In this document: one piece after another, positions 42,708-50,106 of the stretch
Numbering within the stretch: the first letter of the stretch is position 1
Layout: each line of letters starts with the position of its first letter
Source: Martelella mediterranea
GTDB taxonomy: Bacteria > Pseudomonadota > Alphaproteobacteria > Rhizobiales > Rhizobiaceae
Assembly (NCBI RefSeq): GCF_021021415.1
Contig: NZ_JAINWJ010000017.1
Span: 56,219 to 120,218 of the forward strand
DNA length: 64,000 nucleotides
Reading direction: 5' to 3'
The notes under the pieces: generated by a model
The model's input: only the letters and a program-made list of their open reading frames with translations
Told to the model about the DNA's origin: nothing
The model's database searches: none
Translations under genes and position numbers: made by a program

Positions 42708-43669
42708 GACCTGCCTTCCAGCGTGACTTCCACGGGCAGGCCGACGGGTAGCGTCGCGGGGTCGGTCGGACGGGCCCTGACCCGGTAGACCATCTTCGCG
42801 CGCTCCTCCCGCGAGAAAATCTCGGGCGGCGTGTATTCGGCATCCTCGGCGATGAAGGTGACGGTGGCTTCTCCGGTCTTGCAGCCGTCGCAGGTGAAGC
42901 TGATCCGGTCGCCGGTCGCGATCGCCGCGCGGCTCTGCTCAGGCACGAAGAATTCGATGTTGACGTTTTCCGGCGGCAGCAGCGAAACAACCGGCCGCCC
43001 GGCGGGCGCCACCTCGCCGACGCGGTAATAGACCTGCTGCACCTTGCCGTTGGCCGGCGCGGCCACGGTCTTCAGCGCGAGCGTGGCCCTGGCATTGGCG
43101 AGATTGCCTTCAGCCGCCGCGACCTGTTGCTCGGCCTGCGCGATCTGCTGGTCGCGTTGCGGCAATTTGCCGAGCGCGATCTGGGCGTTGATCTTGTCGA
43201 GCGCCGCCTTGGCCTTTGCGTAATTGCTGACCGCGTCATCAAGATTGGCTTCGGTGCCGCTTTGCTGCTTCACCAGCGCCTTCGCGCGGGTGAGGGCCTT
43301 CTGGGCGTAGTCGAAGGTAGCTTCCGCTTCGGCGCGCGAGGCTTCGAGCGCCTCAAGCTCCTGCTCCCGGTCCATCGGCGCCTTCGCCAGAGACAGCGCC
43401 GCCTTGGCCTTTTCCAGATTGGCGCTGGCGGTTTCCACGGCGGCCCGCTCGCTGTCGGCTTGCAGCGTGAACAGGGTCTGGCCCGCCTCCGTCTGATCGC
43501 CTTCGGAAACGGTGAGTTCGGTCAGGCGCGCGGTCGAGGTGGCGCCGACATAGACCATGTCCGCCTCCACCCAGCCGAGCCAGCCCTGATGGGCGTCCGG
43601 ACGGAAAAACACAAAGCCGGCGGTCGTCGCAAGCGCGAGCGCAACCAGGATGAGGGCGAGCTTTTTCAT
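42704..43669 (-). CDS. HlyD-family membrane fusion protein (YbhG-like)
   Basis: A 321-residue periplasmic adaptor anchored by an N-terminal helix (MKKLALILVALALATTAGFVFF is a signal anchor). It has a lipoyl-like half (TARLTELTVSEGDQTEAGQTLF), a long coiled-coil hairpin of Ala/Glu/Lys heptads (about 65-190), the second lipoyl half (VAAPANGKVQQVYYRVGEV) and a beta-barrel. It joins the inner-membrane ABC pump to an outer-membrane channel. The start overlaps the regulator stop by four bases. Confidence 0.93.
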   Translation of the reverse strand: MKKLALILVALALATTAGFVFFRPDAHQGWLGWVEADMVYVGATSTARLTELTVSEGDQTEAGQTLFTLQADSERAAVETASANLEKAKAALSLAKAPMDREQELEALEASRAEAEATFDYAQKALTRAKALVKQQSGTEANLDDAVSNYAKAKAALDKINAQIALGKLPQRDQQIAQAEQQVAAAEGNLANARATLALKTVAAPANGKVQQVYYRVGEVAPAGRPVVSLLPPENVNIEFFVPEQSRAAIATGDRISFTCDGCKTGEATVTFIAEDAEYTPPEIFSREERAKMVYRVRARPTDPATLPVGLPVEVTLEGRS

Positions 43670-44295
43670 GGCGTTTCCCTTTCCGGTGATAGGAACAGGT
43701 TGTCGAGGCTCACTTCGAAGGCGGTGCGCCGGTCGAATGCGCCAAAGGGGGAGAACAGCATTCCCCAGATCGCCGATATCAGGATCGGCGCCACCACCAT
43801 TTGCGGCACCTCCAGCACCTTGGCGGAGCGCAGTTCGCCGCGATCATGCGCGATTGTCAGCAGCTTTTGAACCAGTTGCATGCCGGGGCGGATCAGGTTG
43901 GCGTGGTAATAGGCGGCGACGTCGGGAAAGTTCGGCATTTCGGTGATCATCAGGCGCAAAAGGTCGGCGCGTTGGGTATCCAGAACCTCGGATTCCACAA
44001 GTGCATAGAAGGCCGAGAGGGCCTTGCGCGGAGACTGCGGTGAGGCTTCCAGGATACCTGTGCCGTGCGCGATCAGCGGCGTGAGATCATCGCTGATCAG
44101 CGACTTGAACAGGCTCTCCTTGTCGGGAAAGTAGAGATAGACCGTGCCCTTGCCGATCCCCGCGGCCTTGGCGATGTCCTCGATCCGGGCGCTGGCAAAC
44201 CCTTTCGCGGCAAAAGTCGAGAGTGCGGCATCAAGGATGATCCGTCGCCGTTCCTCCTGGCTTGTGCGCCGCGCAGCGCCCTGATGATCGACCAT
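43666..44295 (-). CDS. TetR-family repressor of the efflux operon (CecR-like)
   Basis: A 209-residue TetR regulator. The N-terminal helix-turn-helix is at about residues 15-62 (RRRIILDAALSTFAAKGF, then IEDIAKAAGIGKGTVYLYFPDKESLF). The C-terminal ligand domain is diverse. It starts at ATG 44295, 15 bases from a perfect palindrome, and is the first gene of the operon TetR-MFP-ATPase-permease, so it very likely represses its own operon. The gene order recalls E. coli cecR-ybhGFSR. Inducer unknown. Confidence 0.92.
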   Translation of the reverse strand: MVDHQGAARRTSQEERRRIILDAALSTFAAKGFASARIEDIAKAAGIGKGTVYLYFPDKESLFKSLISDDLTPLIAHGTGILEASPQSPRKALSAFYALVESEVLDTQRADLLRLMITEMPNFPDVAAYYHANLIRPGMQLVQKLLTIAHDRGELRSAKVLEVPQMVVAPILISAIWGMLFSPFGAFDRRTAFEVSLDNLFLSPERETP

Positions 44296-44310
44296 ATTTT
44301 GCCCTCTAAT

Positions 44311-44332
44311 TATGACTGACCAGTCAGTCATA
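44311..44332. promoter_or_regulatory. Palindromic TetR operator
   Basis: TATGACTGAC and GTCAGTCATA form perfect 10-base inverted arms around CA. It lies 15 bases upstream of the TetR gene start. TGACTGNNCAGTCA-type sites are known for related TetR regulators, and this is the only strong palindrome in the region, so autoregulation is likely. Confidence 0.75.
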
Positions 44333-44464
44333 ACAACGATCCGATGATTATGCAATCGGGGAAACCGAGCAGGGGCAACAGATTCTGATCTATATTGCGA
44401 TCCCGGAATTGCGCGCGTTTGCCGGCGCGCGTTCCGCTTTTCGTCGGGCGGGGCGGCCGGAGGA

Positions 44465-45079
44465 CTATTCCGCGGCCGCCAGCGGATCGTCACCGTCGGC
44501 GCCGAAACCGCCGGCAGGGCCGCCTTTGGCTGGCGGCGCGAGGGTGCAGTCCAGCAGTTTCTTCAACAGAAAGGGCGGTTTTCGGTCAACCAGCACGGCA
44601 AGCGCATTGCCAACGCTTGCGATCTCGCGTTCGGTTTCGCCGGGATCGGCTCTCTGGTTGCGGGCGGGCAGGCGGATCAGGGCATTGATCCAGTCTCCTT
44701 CCGCGACCGCAAGGCCGCCACCGGCCTTGATGACGGCATTGGCGGCCACCGCCATATCCTGCTCGCTTCTGCCGAACACCGTCATGCCGCCATCTTCGTG
44801 GGCGATGGCGAGCGCGCCGCGCCAGCGGCCGAGGCCGGAAGCGCCGCAAAGTTCAACAAGCGTGCGGTCATCGGCGATCCTTGCCATCAGCGTCAGGCCC
44901 TCTGGCAGCGCTGCCGGCGCGCCGGAAAGGGCAAGGACATCGCAGCGCGCGGCGCGCGGACCGCTGAAATCGATCATCGAGAGCGGCCGGCCGGACGGAA
45001 CCGCAAACAGGCTTTCCGCGATGAAGCGCGGGGCCGCCTGCGTTTTGATGCTCTGGCTTCGAAAGCGATAGACGTGCAT
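44465..45079 (-). CDS. Stand-alone adenine deaminase C-terminal-domain protein
   Basis: A 204-residue protein resembling only the C-terminal third of adenine deaminase (Ade/YfaU-type amidohydrolase). GRWRGALAIAHEDGGMTVFG, then EQDMAVAANAVIKAGGGLAV and RKPPFLLKK...TLA, align block by block with the GEWRGAFATTVSHDSHNLTVFG...DMALAANAVI...GGGMAVA...PPYLVFK...TLAC pattern of that domain. The HD pair of the enzyme (VSHDSHN) is degenerate here (AHEDGG), and no amidohydrolase barrel or metal ligands are present or fit in the flanks. Start MHVYRFRSQS at 45079; a GTG at 45115 is also open. It may be a relic or a repurposed domain. Comparison is from memory. Confidence 0.65.
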   Translation of the reverse strand: MHVYRFRSQSIKTQAAPRFIAESLFAVPSGRPLSMIDFSGPRAARCDVLALSGAPAALPEGLTLMARIADDRTLVELCGASGLGRWRGALAIAHEDGGMTVFGRSEQDMAVAANAVIKAGGGLAVAEGDWINALIRLPARNQRADPGETEREIASVGNALAVLVDRKPPFLLKKLLDCTLAPPAKGGPAGGFGADGDDPLAAAE

Positions 45080-45342
45080 TGGGATCAGTCCCGGTGAGAT
45101 CGAAAGTGAGCACACAACTTTTCGAAGGACGAAAGGTTCCGCGAATCATCTGCTGTTTCGTCAGCGCTATAGCGCGGCCCAATGTCAAACGCACGACGGG
45201 AACCGCGAAGCCCGGTGCCGGCCCCTCCAGGCTTGCAAGCCGGTGCAAAAGGGGCTAGGCCCCAACGGTATCGATCGAAGCCCTGCGGGTGCGCTTTGCA
45301 GGAGCGTCGACAAGCAAGAAAATTTTAGCAGGAAATACCCCC

Positions 45343-46449
45343 ATGGATCGCCGTACATTCTTCAAGAAGGCTGGTGTCGCTTCGGCCGGCGCCCTTGCCC
45401 CGGCCGCGCTCGCCGCGCCCGCAATCGCCCAGGAAAACCCGAAGCTGAGCTGGCGCCTGTCGTCGGCCTTTCCGAAATCGCTCGACATTCTCTATTCCGG
45501 CGCGACCGGCATTGCCGAGCGCGTCAGCGCGGCGACCGACGGCAATTTCGAAATCCAGGTCTATGCCGGCGGCGAGATCGTCCCCCCGCTGCAGGTGCTG
45601 GATGCCGTGCGCGACGGCACGATCGAAATGTGCCACACGCCGTCCTATTACTATATCGGCCAGGACATGACCTATGGTCTCGGCACCGCCGTGCCCTTCG
45701 GCATGAATGCGCGCCTGAAGAATGCCTGGCTCTATCAGGGCGGCGGCAACGAGTTGTTCAACGACTTCTTCGCCGAAAAGGGCGTCTGGGGCCATCCGGC
45801 CGGCAATACCGGCGCGCAGATGGGTGGTTGGTTCTCCAAGGAGATCAACTCGGTCGAGGATCTCAAGGGCCTCAAGATGCGCATTGCCGGCCTCGCGGGC
45901 CAGGTCATGGCCAAGCTCGGCGTGACCCCGCAGCAGATCGCCGCCGGCGACGTCTACTCGGCGCTGGAGCGCGGCACCATCGACGCCAGCGAATTCGTCG
46001 GCCCCTATGACGATCTGGCGCTCGGCCTCGTCAAGGTCGCGAAATACTACTACTACCCGGCATGGTGGGAAGGCGGCCCGGTCATCCACGCCTTCTCCAA
46101 TCTCGACAAGTTCAACGAACTGCCGGCAAGCTACCAGCAGATCCTGACGGACGCCTGCGACGCGGTGAACCTCGACATGCTCGCCCGCTATGATGCCGGC
46201 AACCCGAAGGCGCTGCGCCAGCTCGTTGCCGATGGCGCCGTGCTGAAGCCGTTCAGCGAAGAGATTCTCGACGCCTGCTACGCGGCCTCGCAGGAAACCT
46301 TCGCCGAGATTTCTGCCGAAAATGAATGGTTCAAAACCATTTACGACAGCCAGCAGGAGTTCAAGAAGGACGCCTATCTCTGGATGCAGCTCGCCGAATT
46401 CTCCTTCGACAAGTATATGATGGTCCAGCAGCGCAAGGGCAATCTCTAA
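45343..46449 (+). CDS. TRAP transporter substrate-binding protein (orphan)
   Basis: A 368-residue DctP-family periplasmic binding protein. The twin-arginine signal MDRRTFFKKAGVASAGAL (RRxFxK) is cleaved near AAPAIAQ, implying export after folding. Mature features are AERVSAATDGNFEIQVYAGGEIVPP, GGWFSKEINSVEDLKGLKMRI (the conserved Arg that binds a ligand carboxylate) and ERGTIDASEFVGPYDD. These fit the branch that binds 2-oxo acids or mannitol/chloroaromatic-type ligands. The ATG at 45343 follows AGGA. DctQ and DctM membrane subunits are absent on both sides, so it must pair with a distant transporter or act alone. A terminator follows. Confidence 0.92.
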   Translation: MDRRTFFKKAGVASAGALAPAALAAPAIAQENPKLSWRLSSAFPKSLDILYSGATGIAERVSAATDGNFEIQVYAGGEIVPPLQVLDAVRDGTIEMCHTPSYYYIGQDMTYGLGTAVPFGMNARLKNAWLYQGGGNELFNDFFAEKGVWGHPAGNTGAQMGGWFSKEINSVEDLKGLKMRIAGLAGQVMAKLGVTPQQIAAGDVYSALERGTIDASEFVGPYDDLALGLVKVAKYYYYPAWWEGGPVIHAFSNLDKFNELPASYQQILTDACDAVNLDMLARYDAGNPKALRQLVADGAVLKPFSEEILDACYAASQETFAEISAENEWFKTIYDSQQEFKKDAYLWMQLAEFSFDKYMMVQQRKGNL

Positions 46450-46481
46450 AGATTGCCGGGTCCAGAGACCTGATTCCGAAC

Positions 46482-46508
46482 GGCCCGGGAGAAATCCCGG
46501 GCCTTTTT
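46482..46508 (+). terminator. Rho-independent terminator after the TRAP binding protein
   Basis: GGCCCGGGA and TCCCGGGCC form a nine-base-pair stem around GAAA, followed by five T residues. Confidence 0.92.
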
Positions 46509-46582
46509 GCATGCGATTGACGCTGCGCGCGGGAGGCCGTAAGTCGTTTATCGCAGTGCGAAAAGGAAAGGTCTTGGGAACA

Positions 46583-47803
46583 GTGACGGATCGGATTGTA
46601 ATTGTCGGCGGCGGCCAGGGCGGGTTTGCGGTTGCCGCGAAATTGCGGGCGCTGAAGGATGAACGGGACATCACGATCGTCGGCGCGGAGCAGGTTCCGC
46701 CCTATCAACGACCGCCTCTGTCCAAGAAATACCTTCTCGGCGAGATGAGTTTCGACCGCCTGCTGTTTCGCCCCGAAAGCTGGTACGGCGAAAATGCGAT
46801 CGACCTGCGGCTGGCAAGCTTCGTGGAGCGCATTGACCGCGACGCCAGGCAGGTGCTGCTGCAGGATGGCTCGACCATCGAATACGGCACGCTGGTGCTG
46901 GCCACCGGAGCGACGCCGCGCGTGCTGCCGAAGGCGATCGGCGGCGATCTCGACGGCGTCTACGTGATGCGCGACAAGCGCGATGCCGACCGGCTTGCCG
47001 AGGCGATGCGCCCCGGCGCCAGGCTTCTGGTTGTCGGCGGCGGCTATGTCGGGCTCGAGGCTGCGGCCGTCGCCCGCAAATTCGATGTCGATGTCACCGT
47101 GATCGAGATGGCGGACCGGATATTGAAGCGGGTGGCCGCGCCAGAAACCGCCGATATCATGCGCGCCGTCCATCTGGCGCACGGGGTCCATATTCGTGAA
47201 AACTGCGGCCTTACCCGCCTTGAGGGCGAAAACGGCCATGTCGTCCGCGCGGTGCTTGCGGATGGCACCACGCTGGACGTCGACATGGTCGTCGTCGGCA
47301 TCGGTGTTGCGCCGAACGATCAACTGGCGAAGGATGCCGGTCTTGCGGTCGGAAACGGCATCGTCGTCGACGAATTCGGACGGACCTCGGATCCTTCGAT
47401 CTTCGCCGTCGGCGACTGCACCGAACTGCCGTTCGATGGCGAGCGCATCCGGCTCGAATCCGTTCCCAACGCCGTCGATCAGGGCGACGCGGTGGCCGCC
47501 GTGATCGCGGGGTCGGACGAGCCTTACGTGCCGGAGCCCTGGTTCTGGTCCGATCAATATGATGTCAAGCTGCAGATTGCAGGCTATAATGGCGGTTATG
47601 ACCATACCGTGGTGCGCCAGGGCGCGCGGGAGGGGGCAGCCTCGGTCTGGTATTTCCGGGGCGACAGGCTTCTGGCGGTCGATGCCGTCAACGATGCGAG
47701 GGCCTATGTCTGCGCCAAGAAACTGCTGGCGGCCGGCAGCAATCCGTCGCCGGACGTCATCGCCGATCCCGCGACCGATCTGAAGGCGCTTGCCGCGCAG
47801 TGA
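46583..47803 (+). CDS. FAD-dependent ferredoxin/rubredoxin-type reductase
   Basis: About 406 residues. The N-terminal FAD fold is RIVIVGGGQGGFAVAAKLRA, the NAD(P)H fold in the middle is LLVVGGGYVGLEAAAVARKF (about 148-167) and IFAVGDCTELP closes the FAD site. A reductase C-terminal dimerisation domain follows. It belongs with putidaredoxin/rhodocoxin reductases that feed a P450 or ring-hydroxylating oxygenase through a ferredoxin, but neither partner is in the window. The start is taken as GTG 46583, since the upstream ATG at 46511 abuts the terminator T-run; AAAAGGAAAGG precedes it. Confidence 0.9.
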   Translation: MTDRIVIVGGGQGGFAVAAKLRALKDERDITIVGAEQVPPYQRPPLSKKYLLGEMSFDRLLFRPESWYGENAIDLRLASFVERIDRDARQVLLQDGSTIEYGTLVLATGATPRVLPKAIGGDLDGVYVMRDKRDADRLAEAMRPGARLLVVGGGYVGLEAAAVARKFDVDVTVIEMADRILKRVAAPETADIMRAVHLAHGVHIRENCGLTRLEGENGHVVRAVLADGTTLDVDMVVVGIGVAPNDQLAKDAGLAVGNGIVVDEFGRTSDPSIFAVGDCTELPFDGERIRLESVPNAVDQGDAVAAVIAGSDEPYVPEPWFWSDQYDVKLQIAGYNGGYDHTVVRQGAREGAASVWYFRGDRLLAVDAVNDARAYVCAKKLLAAGSNPSPDVIADPATDLKALAAQ

Positions 47804-47950
47804 CGGTGTCAGGCCGAACGGCGGAACCTCGTCATATTACGTATTTGTATTTGCTGAAATCATGTGCAAAGTAAAATTAGTGGTTCGTGAAATGCAACCT
47901 GATAACAATAACAATGGGATGCGTTCGCGATAGAGCAGGGGAACGGGGAA

Positions 47951-48979
47951 TTGTCTTTACGGGTAAGAGGCGGACCGAGAGCGCGCACGACATTGAGTGA
48001 CGTCGCTCGTATTGCCGGCGTAAGTCCGATCACGGTGTCGCGTGCGCTGAGAGAGCCGCACAAGGTCAGCGACAAGCTGCGCGAACAGATACTCGAAGTC
48101 ATCGAGGATATCGGCTATGTGCCGAATTTCGCGGCGCGCGCGCTGGCAAGCCGCCACAGCGGAACGGTCGCCGTTCTGGCGCCGATCCTGGAAATGAGCG
48201 GCTTCTTCCATGCCGCCCACGGGATCGAGGACAGGTTCCATTCAAGCGACGTCACCACGCAGTTCGCCAATATCGGGCTTGATGCCGCTGAAGAAGCCAA
48301 GCTGATCAACCTGTTCGTCGCGCAGAATCCGGCGGGCATCATCCTCGAAAGCGTTGCCGAATTTCCGGTCAACAAGCCGCTGATCACCGAACTTGGCTGC
48401 CCGGTCGTGCAGATGATGGATACCAGCATCACGCCGCTGGACATGGGGGTGGGCATTCGCAATCGCGCAGCCGCCAAGGCGGCGGTCGAGCATCTTCTTT
48501 CCAAGGGCTATCGCCGGATCGCTCTTCTGGGCGGCGGCAAGGATATCCGCTCGCGCCGCCGGTTCGAGGGCTATCAGGATGCGCTTGCCGAGGCCGGGCT
48601 CTATGATCCGGACTATGTTTTCGAGGCGAGCGGCAGCAGTCCGCTGGAACAGGGCATGAAGCTCGTTTTCGATCTCGGCAAGCGTCTACCGCAGATCGAT
48701 GCGGTGTTCTGCCATAATGACCGGCTGGCGCTCGGCGTCTATTTCGGCGCGCAGCAGATCGGCCTCAAGGTGCCGGAGGATCTCGGCATTTGCGGATATA
48801 ACGGCGTCGACTTCGCCGATGTGGAAGAGTCGCCGCTGACCTCGGTCTACGTGCCGCTCTACGATATGGGCTACAAGGCCGCCGAGATGATCATGCGCTA
48901 CCTGAGCGAGGGCGAGCGCCCGAAGAAGGCGGTGGAACTGCCGTTCGAGATCATCGAGGGCGCTTCCACGCGGCGATAG
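47951..48979 (+). CDS. LacI-family transcriptional regulator (GntR/IdnR-like)
   Basis: A 342-residue regulator. The LacI helix-turn-helix TLSDVARIAGVSPITVSRAL is at about residues 14-33 with the hinge VPNFAARALASRHSGTVAVL, followed by a periplasmic-binding-like effector domain (about 65-335; FCHNDRLALGVYFGAQQ). The closest relatives appear to be gluconate-operon repressors. The start is TTG at 47951, with GGGGAACGGGGAA directly upstream. The AT-rich 147 bases before it contain TGATAACAATAACAA but no obvious palindrome. Its TAG stop lies in the left terminal repeat of the element between it and cysH. The target genes are not obvious. Confidence 0.9.
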   Translation: MSLRVRGGPRARTTLSDVARIAGVSPITVSRALREPHKVSDKLREQILEVIEDIGYVPNFAARALASRHSGTVAVLAPILEMSGFFHAAHGIEDRFHSSDVTTQFANIGLDAAEEAKLINLFVAQNPAGIILESVAEFPVNKPLITELGCPVVQMMDTSITPLDMGVGIRNRAAAKAAVEHLLSKGYRRIALLGGGKDIRSRRRFEGYQDALAEAGLYDPDYVFEASGSSPLEQGMKLVFDLGKRLPQIDAVFCHNDRLALGVYFGAQQIGLKVPEDLGICGYNGVDFADVEESPLTSVYVPLYDMGYKAAEMIMRYLSEGERPKKAVELPFEIIEGASTRR

Positions 48980-49248
48980 AGCCCTTCAGGCTTAAATGGA
49001 ATCCGTTCTGTTTGCCCAAACCGGTCATTCCACGCGAAGAAGCTCGCGCGGCATAGCCATAGCTATGTTGAAGGGCTTCGACAAAGTGGAGGGCCGGTTT
49101 CGGCAAACCCGAAGGGCGGCATGAATTTGTGCCATTACCGGCGGTCTTCGGCTTGGACATAGCGACGGCTATGCCCTGCGCCAAAGCCCTTGGTCCTGGC
49201 ACAAATTCCTTGCCGCAGAACGCTTCCATTTAAGCCTGAAGGGCTCTA
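48977..49248. mobile_element. 272-bp structured inverted-repeat element (MITE-like)
   Basis: The ends are perfect 25-base inverted repeats (48977-49001 and 49224-49248, beginning TAGAGCCCTTCAGGC), extended by CGTTCTG/CAGAACG. Inside, GTTTGCCCAAACCGG (49010-49024) pairs with CCGGTTTCGGCAAAC (49094-49108), and an 18-base arm at 49117-49134 pairs with 49197-49215. Each of these two arms is capped by a CATAGC/GCTATG hairpin. The pairings are nested, not crossed, so the whole element can fold as a three-way junction. It has no coding capacity. Both flanking convergent genes use a TAG inside the terminal repeats as their stop. Confidence 0.85.
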
Positions 49249-49962
49249 GCTCGCCGCCTTGGCGACATGCAGGCCGCATTCGCGCTTGGCGTCGTTTTCC
49301 CACCACCACCGTCCGGCGCGCTCCGGTTCGCCGGGCTTGATCGCGCGGGTGCAAGGCTCGCAGCCGATCGAAGGATAGCCGCGGGCGTGAAGCGGATTGA
49401 TCGGGATGGCGTGACGCTCGACATGGGCGCGGATAACCTCAAGGTTCCAGTCGGCCAACGGATTGATCTTGATGAGGCCGCGGGCGGCATCCGCCTCGGC
49501 ATAGGGCGTGGTCGCGCGGTTGCCGGACTGGCCGCGGCGCAAACCGGTGATCCAGTAGGCCGCGCCATCCAGGGCCCGGGCCAGCGGCTCGAGCTTTCGC
49601 ACCTGACAGCAGGCGTGGCGGGCCTCGACGCTTTCGTAAAACCCGTTGCGGCCATAGGTTTTGACATAATCATCGACCGCGGCGGTCTCGGGCCGGAAAC
49701 GCTCGATGCGGATTCCGTAGCGCGTTTCCGTCTCGGTGATCAGCGCTTCGGTTTCGGGAAAAAGCCGGCCGGTATCGAGCGTGACGATCCGGATATCGAG
49801 GTCGCCGGCGGCGATTGCGGCGGTGATCACCTGGTCCTCGATGCCGAGGCTGGTGGTGAAGACCGCCGGCCTGCCGCTATCGGCGGTCAGCCGTAACCGC
49901 CCGACCAGGTCGAGCCCACCGAGTGTCTTGTCCAATTCCGCGACTGTATTGCTGTTCGTCAT
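49246..49962 (-). CDS. cysH: Adenylyl-sulfate (APS) reductase CysH
   Basis: A 238-residue thioredoxin-dependent reductase making sulfite from APS for cysteine synthesis. The cysteine pairs Cys118-Cys119 (HACCQVRK) and Cys201-x2-Cys204 (IGCEPCTR) bind a 4Fe-4S cluster. They mark the APS-type rather than the PAPS-type enzyme. ECGLH (Cys229) near the C-terminus is the catalytic cysteine. FTTSLGIEDQV and VTLDTGRLFPE are substrate-site blocks. Start MTNSNTVAEL at 49962 is the best guess, with further in-frame Met codons upstream. cysD/cysN, its usual rhizobial neighbours, are not next to it. The stop codon is in the terminal repeat of the adjacent element. Confidence 0.95.
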   Translation of the reverse strand: MTNSNTVAELDKTLGGLDLVGRLRLTADSGRPAVFTTSLGIEDQVITAAIAAGDLDIRIVTLDTGRLFPETEALITETETRYGIRIERFRPETAAVDDYVKTYGRNGFYESVEARHACCQVRKLEPLARALDGAAYWITGLRRGQSGNRATTPYAEADAARGLIKINPLADWNLEVIRAHVERHAIPINPLHARGYPSIGCEPCTRAIKPGEPERAGRWWWENDAKRECGLHVAKAAS

Positions 49963-50106
49963 AACGCTCGCCTCTTCGAATTTCCGGCGCAGTGTGACGG
50001 CTATCATTGCGTGGGACGAGGAACCCGATTTCCGAAATGCCGGCAGGGGAGGCAAAAGCTTGGCGTTTCATCCGGGATTGGTAGAACGCCGGCGCTTCTG
50101 CCCTGG

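Noticed and set aside
45116..45342. tRNA or small RNA gene in the region with GCGCTATAGCGC and GGGGC/GCCCC hairpins
   Set aside because: No GGTTCGAATCC-type T-arm, acceptor stem or terminator could be assembled on either strand.
46511..46582. Upstream ATG giving 24 more residues to the flavoprotein
   Set aside because: It begins directly at the T-run of the preceding terminator, has no ribosome site, and the added residues are not like the family N-terminus.
47804..47950. LacI autoregulation site TGATAACAATAACAA
   Set aside because: Not palindromic and not matched by a second copy; too weak to call an operator.
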